Positions 21,705 through 31,004 of a stretch of DNA of 64,000 nucleotides are shown here, piece after piece. The stretch's first letter is position 1. Every line of letters begins with the position of its first letter. The DNA comes from Microtetraspora sp. NBRC 16547 (GTDB lineage: Bacteria; Actinomycetota; Actinomycetes; Streptosporangiales; Streptosporangiaceae): assembly GCF_030268965.1 (NCBI RefSeq), contig NZ_BSSE01000003.1:412596-476595 (forward strand), read 5' to 3'. The notes beneath the pieces are model-generated. The model was not told the origin of the DNA and ran no database searches. It saw only the letters and a program-made list of their open reading frames with translations. Both the position numbers and the translations under genes were made by a program.

Positions 21705-22486
21705 GCCAGCCCGACAAGCCGCTCCTGGAGCTGCGCGGAGTCACCATGCGCTTCGGCGGAGTGCAGGCGCTCGGCGGAGTCGACCTCACCATCAACGAAG
21801 GGGAGATCTTCGCGCTCATCGGCCCCAACGGGGCGGGCAAGACCACGGTGTTCAACACGATCACCGGCGTCTACCGGCCGACATCGGGCGAGATCGTCTT
21901 CGACGGCCAGAAAATCAACGGCCTGAAGCGGTTCAAGGTGACCAAGCGCGGCGTCGCCCGCACCTTCCAGAACATCCGGCTGTTCCACAACATGTCGGCT
22001 CTGGAGAACGTCCTGGTGGGCTGCGACGCGCACCATCGGACCGGCGCGGTCGGGGCGGCCCTCGGGCTGCCGTGGCACCGCCGCGAGGAGAAGGGCGGCC
22101 GCGAGCGGGCGATGGAACTGCTCGAGTTCGCCGGGATCGCTCACCGCGCCGACGAGACGGCCAAGAACCTGCCCTACGGCGACCAGCGCAGGCTGGAGAT
22201 CGTCCGGGCGCTCGCGACGGAGCCCAAGCTGCTGCTGCTCGACGAGCCCGCCGCCGGCATGAACCCGGCGGAGAAGATCGACCTGCAGAACCTGATCAAG
22301 GCCATCCGCGACGCGGGACGCACGATCCTGCTGATCGAGCACGACATGGCCCTGATCATGGGCATCAGCGACCGCATCGCGGTGCTGGACTTCGGGCAGA
22401 AGATCGCCGACGGTCTCCCGGCCGAGGTGCAGAACGACCCGCGGGTCATCGAGGCGTACTTGGGAGCTCCGGCAGATGCTTCTTGA
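21701..22486 (+). CDS. livG: Branched-chain amino acid ABC transporter, ATP-binding protein
   Basis: The 261-residue ATPase has Walker A GPNGAGKTT near residue 40, a family-specific insert (NIRLFHNMSALENVLVG), and Walker B LLLLDEPAAGMNP near residue 180. In place of the usual LSGGQ signature it has PYGDQRRLE, as expected for LivG-type ATPases. The C-terminal AEVQNDPRVIEAYLG is the LivG hallmark. GTG 21701 overlaps livM (GTGA) and its end overlaps livF by 11 nt. It energises import through LivHM together with LivF. Confidence 0.95.
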   Translation: MSQPDKPLLELRGVTMRFGGVQALGGVDLTINEGEIFALIGPNGAGKTTVFNTITGVYRPTSGEIVFDGQKINGLKRFKVTKRGVARTFQNIRLFHNMSALENVLVGCDAHHRTGAVGAALGLPWHRREEKGGRERAMELLEFAGIAHRADETAKNLPYGDQRRLEIVRALATEPKLLLLDEPAAGMNPAEKIDLQNLIKAIRDAGRTILLIEHDMALIMGISDRIAVLDFGQKIADGLPAEVQNDPRVIEAYLGAPADAS

Positions 22487-23192
22487 GATCAAGGACATCC
22501 ACGTCCATTACGGCAAGATCGAGGCTCTCAAGGGCGTCTCTCTCGAGGTCGGCGAAGGCGAGATCGTCACCCTCATCGGCGCGAACGGTGCGGGCAAGAC
22601 CACCACGCTCAAGACGATCTCGGGCCTGCGCTCGCTGTCGTCCGGCAGCATCGTGTTCGACGGCAAGGACATCAGCCGCCTGCCGGGGCACAAGCGGGTG
22701 CTCGTCGGCATCGGCCAGTCCCCGGAGGGCCGGGGGGTGTTCCCCGGCATGACGGTGACCGAGAACCTGCTCATGGGCGCGTACACCCGTCGCGGCGACT
22801 TCACCAAGGAGCTGGACGAGGTCTTCGAGCTGTTCCCGCGCCTGGCCGAGCGGAGGAACCAGATCGGCGGCACGATGTCGGGCGGCGAGCAGCAGATGGT
22901 CGCCATCGGCCGCGCGCTGATGAGCAAGCCCAAGGTGCTCCTCCTCGACGAACCGTCGATGGGGCTGGCCCCCATGCTCGTGGCGCAGATCTTCTCGATC
23001 ATCAAGGAGATCAACGACCGCGGGACCACGGTCCTGCTCGTCGAGCAGAACGCCCAGCAGGCCCTCCAGCTCGCCCACCGGGCGTACGTCCTGGAGACCG
23101 GCAGGGTGGTCAAGTCCGCCCCGGCCGCCGACCTCCTCGACGATCCGCAGGTCCGCGAGGCGTACCTGGGCGGAGCGCTGGGACAGCACTGA
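22476..23192 (+). CDS. livF: Branched-chain amino acid ABC transporter, ATP-binding protein
   Basis: The 238-residue ATPase has Walker A GANGAGKTT near residue 35, signature SGGEQQMVAIGRAL, and Walker B VLLLDEPSMGLAP near residue 158. It is of normal length and the last gene of the liv operon. A hairpin follows that also faces the next, convergent gene. Confidence 0.95.
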   Translation: MLLEIKDIHVHYGKIEALKGVSLEVGEGEIVTLIGANGAGKTTTLKTISGLRSLSSGSIVFDGKDISRLPGHKRVLVGIGQSPEGRGVFPGMTVTENLLMGAYTRRGDFTKELDEVFELFPRLAERRNQIGGTMSGGEQQMVAIGRALMSKPKVLLLDEPSMGLAPMLVAQIFSIIKEINDRGTTVLLVEQNAQQALQLAHRAYVLETGRVVKSAPAADLLDDPQVREAYLGGALGQH

Positions 23193-23208
23193 CGGCTCGG
23201 GACAACGG

Positions 23209-23241
23209 AGGCCGGTCGGGGAGGCGTTTCCCGGCCGGCCT
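23209..23241. terminator. Bidirectional hairpin between livF and the convergent lipoprotein gene
   Basis: AGGCCGGTCGGG (from 23209) pairs with CCCGGCCGGCCT (ending 23241) with a single wobble, around a short GAGGCGTTT loop. It sits 16 nt after livF and 17 nt after the stop of the minus-strand gene, so it can end both transcripts. Confidence 0.7.
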
Positions 23242-23257
23242 TTCCGCGTCCACACGC

Positions 23258-23809
23258 TCAGCGGACGGGGATGTCGACGCCCTTGGGCGGTGTGACGGAA
23301 CCGAACGGCGGCTCGCCGAACAGCCGGAGCTTCACGATCTCGGCGTCCTTCGGCACGTCGAACCAGAGGTCGAACTCCATGCGCACGAAGCTGCCGATCA
23401 TGACCTCGTCGGGCTGGCGCTTGATCGCCTGGGTGGAGTTGTCGACGTGGAACACGCGCCCGTCCGACGCGACGAGAAGCTGGCGTTTGGCCTCGAACTT
23501 CTGGTTGGTCCGGTCGACGTTCTGGACGACGATCCTGGCGCTCGCGAACCGGCCCTTGGCGTTCCACTCCGCGTGGCTTCCGATCACGCTCGACATGCCG
23601 TCCTGGAAACCGATGAGCCAGAACCGCGTCAGACCGTCCACGGCGAGGGACGGAGTGATCACCTTTTCACCGGGGCGCGCCGATTCCGCTGGAAGCGCGT
23701 AGGTGTGCGCGGGAACGGGTTTCGCCGGCGCCTCCGAGCACCCGGTCGCGAGGCCGGCGGTGACCACAGCGACGAGCACGGGCAGTTCGGCTCGGGCAAA
23801 CCACGGCAT
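23258..23809 (-). CDS. Putative lipoprotein with DUF4352-like fold
   Basis: The 183-residue protein from ATG 23809 starts MPWFARAEL and has a signal peptide ending in the lipobox-like GLATGC, then a Pro-rich linker. The rest has the alternating strand pattern of telokin-like DUF4352 domains (RFASARIVVQNVDRTNQKFE, then VFHVDNSTQ, then MEFDLWFDVPKDAEIVKLRL). Such domains are usually extracytoplasmic and of unknown role. The frame is open for eleven codons further upstream (ATG 23842), but the shorter start gives a standard signal peptide. It is transcribed towards livF and stands alone. Family assignment is by pattern and uncertain. Confidence 0.7.
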   Translation of the reverse strand: MPWFARAELPVLVAVVTAGLATGCSEAPAKPVPAHTYALPAESARPGEKVITPSLAVDGLTRFWLIGFQDGMSSVIGSHAEWNAKGRFASARIVVQNVDRTNQKFEAKRQLLVASDGRVFHVDNSTQAIKRQPDEVMIGSFVRMEFDLWFDVPKDAEIVKLRLFGEPPFGSVTPPKGVDIPVR

Positions 23810-24076
23810 TACCGCACGATAACCCCGCGTGCCGCTCCGCACACCGGCATGTGATCGGGCGTTCCCGGATCGTTTCCTCCGCGCGACCTTCGGAGGTGAG
23901 CGGGGCGGCGCCGTCCCGTCTCATCGGGCCCGTGGCGGCCTTTGGGACCGTGCACAGCTTCCCCGGCTCCGCACGTTGTCTACTCGGCGCGCCACGGGCT
24001 CCGAGCGGACTACGGTAGCGACGACACCGCCTGCCGTGCAAAGAAACGGCAGGATCCGTTCCGATCTGCCTGCGGA

Positions 24077-24496
24077 TCAGCCGGCATCGCGCAGCATGCA
24101 CGTGAGCCGTGCGGTGCAGACCCGGCGGCCCTCGTCGTCGCTGATCTCGATGTCGTACGTGGCGAGGCTGCGGCCGCCGTGGACGCGGGTGGCCACCGCG
24201 GTGACGTGGCCGGACGTGGCCGAGCGGTGGTGGGTGGCGTTGATTTCGATGCCGACGGCGATCCGTCCCGGACCGGCGTGCAGAGCGGCGCCCATCGAGC
24301 CGACGGACTCGGCGAGGACGCAGGAGGCGCCGCCGTGGAGCAGGCCGTACGGCTGGGTGTTGCCCTCCACGGGCATACGCCCGACGACCTTCTCCGGGGT
24401 CGCCTCCAGGAGTTCGATGCCCATCCGATCCGGGAGGTGCCCGCGGCTGATCTGGTTGAGGAACGTCACGGACTCGTCGGGATTGGTCAGGGTCAA
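24077..24496 (-). CDS. PaaI-type hotdog thioesterase
   Basis: The TTG at 24496 lies seven bases after AGGAGG (minus strand, 24509-24504), which fixes the start and gives 139 residues. The hotdog fold is evident: a first strand region GIELLEATPEKVVGRMPV, the active-site helix motif HGGASCVLAESVGSMGA, and the closing strands VTAVATRVHGGRSLATYDIEI. Family members hydrolyse acyl-CoA or aryl-CoA thioesters in the cytoplasm, often as housekeeping enzymes. It is divergent from polA with 63 bp between the starts. A weak hairpin (CTGCCGT/ACGGCAG, 24031-24052) lies after its stop. The gap 23810-24076 holds no gene that I can support. Confidence 0.9.
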   Translation of the reverse strand: MTLTNPDESVTFLNQISRGHLPDRMGIELLEATPEKVVGRMPVEGNTQPYGLLHGGASCVLAESVGSMGAALHAGPGRIAVGIEINATHHRSATSGHVTAVATRVHGGRSLATYDIEISDDEGRRVCTARLTCMLRDAG

Positions 24497-24559
24497 GGGG
24501 ATGCCTCCTGTGCGCAAGAGCCTGCGGTTTCTGTCGTAGATGGAGACTAGGCTGCGGAT

Positions 24560-27238
24560 GTGCCGAACAGCGAAGCGACCCCCGACCGCCCGTGCCTCCT
24601 GCTCCTGGACGGTCATTCCCTTGCCTACCGCGCCTTCTACGCTCTGAAGGACGCGAATCTCATGACGACGGACGGTCAGCACACGGAAGCGGTGTACGGC
24701 TTCACTTCGATGTTGACCAACATTCTCCGTGATGAGCGGCCGAGCCACGTCGTGGTCTGCTTCGACCGGAGCGAGCCGACCTTCCGGCACGAGGCGTTCG
24801 AGGCGTACAAGGCGAACAGGTCGGAGACGCCGGAGGACTTCCGCGGCCAGGTGCAGCTCATCTTCGAGCTGCTCGACGCGCTGCGCGTCCCGCGCCTGTC
24901 CCTCGCGGGGTTCGAGGCCGACGACCTGATCGCGACGCTGGCCACGCGGGCCGCGGGCGCCGACATGAACGTGCTGATCGTCACGGGCGACCGGGACGCG
25001 CTGCAGCTCGTGGACGAGCGGGTGACGGTGCTGATGACGCGGCGCGGCATCAGCGACATGACGCGGTTCACACCCGAGGCCGTCATGGACAAGTACGGCC
25101 TGACCCCGGCGCAGTACCCCGACTTCGCCGCGCTGCGCGGCGACCCGAGCGACAACCTCCCGAGCATCCCCAGCGTTGGCGAGAAGACCGCGACCAAGTG
25201 GATCTCCGAGTACGGCTCGCTGGACGAGCTGGTCCGCCGGGCCGACGAGGTCAAGGGCAAGGTCGGCGAGAAACTGCGCGAGCACCTCGCCCAGGTGATC
25301 CACAACCGGATGCTGACCGAGCTGCGGCGGGACGTGCCCCTCGACGCAGTCCCGGACGCGTTGACCATCGGCCAGTGGGACCGCGAGGAGATCAACAAGC
25401 TGCTCGACACGCTGCAGATCCGCGGCGAGCTGCGTGACCGGCTCTTCAAAACCCTCGGCACGGCCGAGCCCGAGGTGGGGGAGGGCTTCGAGGTCGACGT
25501 GACCGTGCTCGGCCCCGGCGAGGTCGGGGCCTGGCTGGCCGCCTTGCCCGAGGGCCGCGCCGGCCTGGAGTTCCGCGGCTCCTACGGCAGCGGCACCGGC
25601 CGGCTGGACGGCATCGCCGTCGCCTCCGGGACGGGCGCGGCCTACATCGACCCCACCCAGCTCACGCCGGAGGACGAGGCGGCCCTGGGCGCGTGGCTGG
25701 CCGACGAGTCGCGGCCGAAGGCCGTCCACGACGCGAAGGGGCCGCTGCTCGCCCTCTGGGAGCTGGGCCTGGACCTGCGCGGTCTGACCTGCGACACGGC
25801 GCTGGCGGCCTACCTCGCGATGCCGGGGCAGAGCTCCTTCCCGCTGAACGACCTCGTCCTGCGCTACCTCCATCGCGAGCTGCGCAGCGAGGCCGCCGCC
25901 AACGGGCAGACGAGCCTGTTCGAGGAGGACGACGCCGCCGCGGCCGAGCTCGCGTTGCGGGCCCACGCCGTACGCGACCTCGCGGACGAGTTGGAGGCGC
26001 GGCTGTCGAGCCGGGGCGGCACGCGGCTGGTGACCGAGGTCGAGCTGCCCCTGCTGCGCGTGCTCGCGACGATGGAGCGAGCCGGCATCGCCGCCGACGG
26101 GCAATATTTCGCGGCTTTGGAGGCCGAGTTCGGCGCGGCGGTCAAGCAGGCCGTGGAGGCGGCGCACGCCTCCGTGGGCGAGCAGTTCAACCTGGGCTCG
26201 CCGAAGCAGCTTCAGGAGATCCTCTTCGTCCGGCTGAACCTGCCCAAGACGAAGAAGACCAAGACGGGCTACACCACGGACGCCGACGCGCTGGCGTGGC
26301 TGGCGGGCCAGACCGAGCACGAGCTTCCGACGATCATGCTCAGGCACCGCGACCAGATGAAGCTGCGCACGACCGTCGAGGGCCTGATCAAGGAGATCGG
26401 CGACGACGGGCGGATCCACACCACCTTCAACCAGATCAAGGCGGCGACCGGGCGGCTCAGCTCGGAGAAGCCCAATCTGCAGAACGTGCCGATCCGCACC
26501 GCGGAGGGTCGCCGGATCCGCAAGGGCTTCGTCGTGGGGGAGGGCTACGAGACGCTGCTCACCGCCGACTACAGCCAGATCGAGCTGCGGATCATGGCGC
26601 ACCTGTCCGGGGACGATTCGCTGATCGCGGCGTTCGCGTCCGGTCACGACTTCCACCAGGCGACGGCCGCGCGGGTCTTCGACCTCCCGCCCGAGCAGGT
26701 GGACGCCGACCTGCGGGCCCGGATCAAGGCGATGAACTACGGCCTCGCCTACGGCCTGTCCGACTTCGGGCTGTCCGGCCAGCTCGGCATCCCGGTCGCG
26801 GAGGCGCGAGAGCTCAAGGACGAGTACTTCCAGGAGTTCGGCGGGGTCCGCGACTACCTGGAGGAGGTGGTCTCCCGGGCGCGCAAGGACGGCTACACCG
26901 AGACCATCCTCGGCCGCCGCCGCTACCTGCCGGATCTCACCAGCGACAACCGGCAGCGCCGCGAGATGGCGGAGCGGATGGCGCTGAACGCGCCGATCCA
27001 GGGCTCCGCGGCGGACGTGATCAAGGTGGCGATGCTCAGGGTGCAGGAGGCGATCGAGGGCATGCGCTCGCGCATGCTGCTCCAGGTGCACGACGAGCTC
27101 GTCTTCGAGGTGGCCCCGGGCGAGCTGGACGAGCTCAAGAGCGTGGTGGTCGGGCAGATGTGCGCGGCGTTCGAGTTCCGCGTGCCGCTCGACGTGTCCG
27201 TGGGGGTCGGTCCGACTTGGGAGGACGCCGGCCACTGA
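24560..27238 (+). CDS. polA: DNA polymerase I
   Basis: PolA fills gaps in repair and removes Okazaki primers. The 892-residue protein has an N-terminal 5'-3' exonuclease (LLLLDGHSLAYRAFYAL, GFEADDLIATLA, VTGDRDALQL). A central domain is shaped like a 3'-5' exonuclease but lacks the metal-binding DxE (GLEFRGSYG in place of FDTE), so proofreading is probably lost, as in other actinobacteria and Taq. The C-terminal polymerase has motif A ADYSQIELRIMAHLSG, motif B RIKAMNYGLAYG and motif C LLQVHDELVFE. TAGGCT (24548-24553) ends six bases before the GTG, so the mRNA is probably leaderless. Confidence 0.96.
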   Translation: MPNSEATPDRPCLLLLDGHSLAYRAFYALKDANLMTTDGQHTEAVYGFTSMLTNILRDERPSHVVVCFDRSEPTFRHEAFEAYKANRSETPEDFRGQVQLIFELLDALRVPRLSLAGFEADDLIATLATRAAGADMNVLIVTGDRDALQLVDERVTVLMTRRGISDMTRFTPEAVMDKYGLTPAQYPDFAALRGDPSDNLPSIPSVGEKTATKWISEYGSLDELVRRADEVKGKVGEKLREHLAQVIHNRMLTELRRDVPLDAVPDALTIGQWDREEINKLLDTLQIRGELRDRLFKTLGTAEPEVGEGFEVDVTVLGPGEVGAWLAALPEGRAGLEFRGSYGSGTGRLDGIAVASGTGAAYIDPTQLTPEDEAALGAWLADESRPKAVHDAKGPLLALWELGLDLRGLTCDTALAAYLAMPGQSSFPLNDLVLRYLHRELRSEAAANGQTSLFEEDDAAAAELALRAHAVRDLADELEARLSSRGGTRLVTEVELPLLRVLATMERAGIAADGQYFAALEAEFGAAVKQAVEAAHASVGEQFNLGSPKQLQEILFVRLNLPKTKKTKTGYTTDADALAWLAGQTEHELPTIMLRHRDQMKLRTTVEGLIKEIGDDGRIHTTFNQIKAATGRLSSEKPNLQNVPIRTAEGRRIRKGFVVGEGYETLLTADYSQIELRIMAHLSGDDSLIAAFASGHDFHQATAARVFDLPPEQVDADLRARIKAMNYGLAYGLSDFGLSGQLGIPVAEARELKDEYFQEFGGVRDYLEEVVSRARKDGYTETILGRRRYLPDLTSDNRQRREMAERMALNAPIQGSAADVIKVAMLRVQEAIEGMRSRMLLQVHDELVFEVAPGELDELKSVVVGQMCAAFEFRVPLDVSVGVGPTWEDAGH

Positions 27239-27332
27239 CGGAGGCTCACCCGGTTGCGGATTTGCCGTAATTCATCCGTAAGTCGACCACAGATGACCTT
27301 CTGCAAGATTCGGGCAGTAAGGTCAAATTACT

Positions 27333-28418
27333 GTGCGAAAACTTTCTCGGGTGACGTTGGTCGCCAACGCGGCGGTGGTCGCGGTGGGCCTGGTGGCGTT
27401 GACGCTGCTGCCCTCCGCGGAAGGTGGCGATTCCGGACGCGGGTCCGGAGACGGGAGGGTCCCGGCCAAGGCCGCGCCGGCGGCGCCGAGCCACTCGGCG
27501 CTCCCGCCGGTCACGGCGACCGTGGAGTCGGCTCGCGCCGTCGGGGCGAACGAGCTCGGCCTGGTGCCGGTGATCATGTACCACCGGCTGCTGAAGAAGC
27601 GCATCGCGTCCATCGATCGGACGCCCTCCCAGTTCCGGGCCGAGTTGGAGAAGCTGGCCAAGGCGGGCTACGTGCCCGTCACGGCGGCCGAGTTCGTGAC
27701 CGGGAAGATCGATATCCCCGCGGGCGCGCATCCGGTCGTGCTCACCTTCGACGACGGGCATCCCTCGCACTTCGCCCTCGACGCGAACGGGCTGCCGAGG
27801 AACGACACCGCGGTGGGGATCATCCTCGATGTCGCGGCGAAGTATCCGAGCTTCCGGCCGGTCGCGACCTTCTGGGTGAACCAGAGCCCCTTCGGCCTGT
27901 CCGACCGGAAGCGGCAGGAAGCGGCGGTGAAATGGCTGGTCGATCACGGGTTCGAGGTCGCCAACCACACCTACTCGCATCTCGACCTGCGGCGCCTGTC
28001 GCCGAAGGGGGTCGCCGAGCAGATCGCCCGGCAGGAACGGCTGCTGAAGAAGCTCGGCGCCCCGCCGTCCGTCACCATGGCCCTGCCGTACGGCTCCAGC
28101 CCGAGGAACGCGAAGACCGGCCGCGAGGGCAAGTGGGACGGCACGTCGTACCGCTTCGAGGGGGTCTTCCTCGCGGGGGCGGAGCCCTCGGTTCCGCCGT
28201 ACGCGAAAAGCTTTGACCGTTCCGCGATCTGGCGCATCCAGTCCAACGGAAAGCAGGGCGAATGCCGCCGCTGGTGTTCGGCCTACTGGCTGGCCTGGCT
28301 GGACAAGCACCCCAAGGAGCGTTACACGTCGGATGGGGATCCCGAGCACATCTCCATACCGAAGAGGCTTCGAGGTAATATCATTTCAAAGGCAGCCAAA
28401 AAGGTCATCGCGTACTAG
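27333..28418 (+). CDS. Secreted polysaccharide deacetylase (NodB-like)
   Basis: The GTG at 27333 opens a 361-residue protein with an N-terminal hydrophobic signal/anchor (VTLVANAAVVAVGLVALTLL). A short linker leads to a NodB-homology domain: PVIMYHRLL, motif 1 LTFDDGHPSHF with the catalytic/metal aspartates, and motif 2 NHTYSHLDL with the zinc histidines. Such enzymes remove N- or O-acetyl groups from cell-wall or capsule sugars outside the membrane. Two late cysteines (GECRRWCSAYW) may form a disulphide. TAAGGT (27318-27323), nine bases before the GTG, is a possible -10. It is co-directional with polA and rpsA. Confidence 0.88.
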   Translation: MRKLSRVTLVANAAVVAVGLVALTLLPSAEGGDSGRGSGDGRVPAKAAPAAPSHSALPPVTATVESARAVGANELGLVPVIMYHRLLKKRIASIDRTPSQFRAELEKLAKAGYVPVTAAEFVTGKIDIPAGAHPVVLTFDDGHPSHFALDANGLPRNDTAVGIILDVAAKYPSFRPVATFWVNQSPFGLSDRKRQEAAVKWLVDHGFEVANHTYSHLDLRRLSPKGVAEQIARQERLLKKLGAPPSVTMALPYGSSPRNAKTGREGKWDGTSYRFEGVFLAGAEPSVPPYAKSFDRSAIWRIQSNGKQGECRRWCSAYWLAWLDKHPKERYTSDGDPEHISIPKRLRGNIISKAAKKVIAY

Positions 28419-28431
28419 TGCCGCGGCCGGA

Positions 28432-28460
28432 TTGACCTGGGACGCGTCGTCTCATATGCT
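28432..28460 (+). promoter_or_regulatory. Consensus-like promoter of rpsA
   Basis: TTGACC (28432-28437), a 17-bp spacer and TATGCT (28455-28460) form the best housekeeping-sigma promoter in the window. The expected start near 28467 gives a leader of about 130 nt before the rpsA ATG, long enough for the autogenous control common for ribosomal protein S1. Confidence 0.75.
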
Positions 28461-28598
28461 GATCGCTGCGCTGTGGGCTCGCGTGCGCCTCGGACGGAGC
28501 GGGCTCGCGCTCGATCACCCATCAAGTGGTTGAACGGCAAACAAGCCCACCGCGCCTCGGTCACAACGACATCTGTCCGGTTCGGAGCAATTCCACAC

Positions 28599-30068
28599 AT
28601 GACGAGCAGCACTGAGGCCACCTCGAGCACCCCGCAGGTAGCGGTCAACGACATCGGTTCCGAGGAGGCCTTCCTCGCCGCGATCGACGAGACCATCAAG
28701 TACTTCAACGACGGCGACATCGTTGAAGGCACCGTTGTCAAGGTCGATCGAGACGAGGTCTTGCTCGACATCGGCTACAAGACCGAGGGTGTCATCCCTT
28801 CGCGTGAGCTCTCGATCAAGCACGATGTCGATCCCGCCGACGTCGTCGAAGTCGGCGAGCATGTCGAGGCCCTGGTTCTCCAGAAGGAGGACAAGGAAGG
28901 CCGCCTCATCCTGTCCAAGAAGCGCGCGCAGTACGAGCGGGCCTGGGGCACGATCGAGAAGATCAAGGACGAGGACGGCATCGTCACCGGCACCGTCATC
29001 GAGGTCGTCAAGGGTGGTCTCATCCTCGACATCGGCCTCCGTGGCTTCCTGCCGGCGTCCCTGGTCGAGATGCGTCGCGTCCGCGACCTGCAGCCGTACG
29101 TCGGCCGCGAGCTCGAGGCGAAGATCATAGAGCTGGACAAGAACCGCAACAACGTGGTCCTGTCCCGCCGCGCTTGGCTGGAGCAGACCCAGTCCGAGGT
29201 TCGCCAGACGTTCCTCAACACCCTGCAGAAGGGTCAGGTCCGCAAGGGCGTCGTCTCCTCGATCGTCAACTTCGGTGCGTTCGTGGACCTCGGCGGCGTC
29301 GACGGACTGGTCCACGTCTCCGAGCTCTCCTGGAAGCACATCGACCACCCGTCCGAGGTCGTCGAGGTCGGCCAGGAGGTCACGGTCGAGGTCCTCGACG
29401 TCGACATGGAGCGCGAGCGCGTCTCCCTCTCGCTCAAGGCGACGCAGGAAGACCCGTGGCAGCAGTTCGCCCGCACCCACCAGATCGGCCAGGTCGTGCC
29501 GGGCCGCGTCACCAAGCTGGTGCCGTTCGGCGCGTTCGTCCGCGTCGAGGAGGGCATCGAGGGCCTGGTCCACATCTCCGAGCTGGCCGAGCGCCACGTG
29601 GAGATCCCGGAGCAGGTCGTGCAGGTGGGCGACGAGATCTTCGTCAAGATCATCGACATCGACCTGGACCGCCGCCGCATCTCCCTCTCGCTGAAGCAGG
29701 CGAACGAGGGCGCGATGGGCGCCGACGTCGAGTTCGACCCCACGCTGTACGGCATGGCGGCGACCTACGACGACCAGGGCAACTACATCTACCCCGAGGG
29801 CTTCGACGCCGAGACCGGCGAGTGGCTCGAGGGCTTCGACAAGCAGCGCGAGGAGTGGGAGCGGCAGTACGCCGAGGCCCAGGCCCGCTTCGAGGCCCAC
29901 AAGTCGCAGGTCGAGAAGGCTCGCCAGGAGGAGGCGGAGGCTCACGAGGCCGCTCCGGCGTCCTACTCCGGCGAGACCACCGGCGCGTCCCAGCCCAGCG
30001 GTGGCGCGCTCGCCTCTGACGAGGCGCTCGCCGCCCTGCGCGAGAAGCTGGCCGGCGGCCAGAGCTGA
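28599..30068 (+). CDS. rpsA: Ribosomal protein S1
   Basis: S1 helps mRNA bind the 30S subunit. ATG 28599 gives 489 residues with four S1 RNA-binding domains, at about residues 35-105 (IVEGTVVKVDRDEVLLDIGY), 120-190 (IVTGTVIEVVKGGLILDIGL), 205-275 (VRKGVVSSIVNFGAFVDLGG) and 290-362 (VVPGRVTKLVPFGAFVRVEE). A charged, Glu/Ala-rich C-terminal tail follows. Four rather than six domains is the usual actinobacterial form. The in-frame open region upstream lies in the leader. A perfect UUCG-loop terminator follows. Only GGAG, eleven bases upstream, resembles a Shine-Dalgarno. Confidence 0.96.
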   Translation: MTSSTEATSSTPQVAVNDIGSEEAFLAAIDETIKYFNDGDIVEGTVVKVDRDEVLLDIGYKTEGVIPSRELSIKHDVDPADVVEVGEHVEALVLQKEDKEGRLILSKKRAQYERAWGTIEKIKDEDGIVTGTVIEVVKGGLILDIGLRGFLPASLVEMRRVRDLQPYVGRELEAKIIELDKNRNNVVLSRRAWLEQTQSEVRQTFLNTLQKGQVRKGVVSSIVNFGAFVDLGGVDGLVHVSELSWKHIDHPSEVVEVGQEVTVEVLDVDMERERVSLSLKATQEDPWQQFARTHQIGQVVPGRVTKLVPFGAFVRVEEGIEGLVHISELAERHVEIPEQVVQVGDEIFVKIIDIDLDRRRISLSLKQANEGAMGADVEFDPTLYGMAATYDDQGNYIYPEGFDAETGEWLEGFDKQREEWERQYAEAQARFEAHKSQVEKARQEEAEAHEAAPASYSGETTGASQPSGGALASDEALAALREKLAGGQS

Positions 30069-30091
30069 CCGCTCGGGATGTGAAGTAAGCA

Positions 30092-30123
30092 CGAGAAGGC
30101 CCCGCTTCGGCGGGGCCTTCTCG
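30092..30123 (+). terminator. rpsA terminator with UUCG loop
   Basis: CGAGAAGGCCCCGC (30092-30105) and GCGGGGCCTTCTCG (30110-30123) form a perfect 14-bp stem closed by the extra-stable TTCG tetraloop, 24 nt after the rpsA stop. Confidence 0.93.
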
Positions 30124-30208
30124 CGTCTCCGGGCTCCTCTCTCGGGGCCCTCTCCCGCGATCCTCGTCCGGCCCGCACACCCGATGTGGCGGCCGATAAG
30201 GTGACGGC

Positions 30209-30790
30209 GTGGCGGACATCGACAGGGCATCGCCTGGCGACGCGGGGGAGATCCTCACCCTCCAGCGCGCGGCGTACGTGACCGAGGCCCAGATGTACGG
30301 CGACCCCTTCATCGCCCCCCTTGTCGAGTCGCTCGAACAGCTGCGCAAGGTGATCGAGACCGGCGTGGTGCTCAAGGCCGTCGAGGGCGCCCGCATCGTC
30401 GGCTCCGTACGGGGACGGCTGCCGAGCCGCGCCCTGGACGGCGGGGCGGACGCTGGCATGGGCAGGGGCATGGACAGGGGCATGGGCGGCGGTGCGCGAC
30501 GGGGTTCGGCGCGGAGGCCGGGGCATGAGCCCGGGGCACCTGGCCCCGCGTGTGTCGTGGGCCGTCTCGTCGTCGCCCCGGACCGGCAGGGGAACGGCAT
30601 CGGCACCGCCCTGCTCGAAGCGCTCCACGCAGCGGTTCCGGAGGCCGCCGCGTTCGACCTGTTCACCGGGCACCTCTCGGAGGGCAACCTGCGGCTGTAC
30701 CGCCGCCTGGGATATCGGGAGACCCGCAGGGAACGCGTTCAGGACCACCTCACCCTGATCCACCTGCGCCGCGAGGTGGCCCCGGCCTAA
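30209..30790 (+). CDS. GNAT-family N-acetyltransferase with a Gly/Met/Arg-rich insert
   Basis: GNAT enzymes transfer acetyl from acetyl-CoA to amines. The 193-residue protein has the acetyl-CoA motif RQGNGIGTALLEAL near residue 125 and the closing segment NLRLYRRLGYRETRRERV. Between strands 3 and 4 (about residues 74-112) it carries a low-complexity insert made of repeated GMGRGMDRGMGGG-like and Arg/Pro-rich sequence, with matching short repeats in the DNA (GGCATGG). TAAGGT (30197-30202) ends six bases before the GTG, so it is probably leaderless. The substrate is unknown. It stands between rpsA and coaE in the same direction. Confidence 0.87.
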   Translation: MADIDRASPGDAGEILTLQRAAYVTEAQMYGDPFIAPLVESLEQLRKVIETGVVLKAVEGARIVGSVRGRLPSRALDGGADAGMGRGMDRGMGGGARRGSARRPGHEPGAPGPACVVGRLVVAPDRQGNGIGTALLEALHAAVPEAAAFDLFTGHLSEGNLRLYRRLGYRETRRERVQDHLTLIHLRREVAPA

Positions 30791-31004
30791 GTCGTCTCAC
30801 TCCCAGCCCCGTTTCTCCACCGAACCCGGAGCGGCGCAGGGCGAACACAGATGGCCGGCGGATTCCGCCGGCCTGGTCGAACGAAGCCCGGGACCTGGGC
30901 ACGGCGGGGGCACACGACCGCCGGCCCCGATCCGGCCACCCGCCGGTTACGAGGCCGTCTGAGGGGGTCTGCGGGGTGCGGAGCCGTCCCGATAGGCTGC
31001 GGGC

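Noticed and set aside
24497..27235. Long upstream extension of the thioesterase frame antisense to polA
   Set aside because: Only the last 139 residues form a hotdog domain and they have their own Shine-Dalgarno and TTG; the rest mirrors polA.
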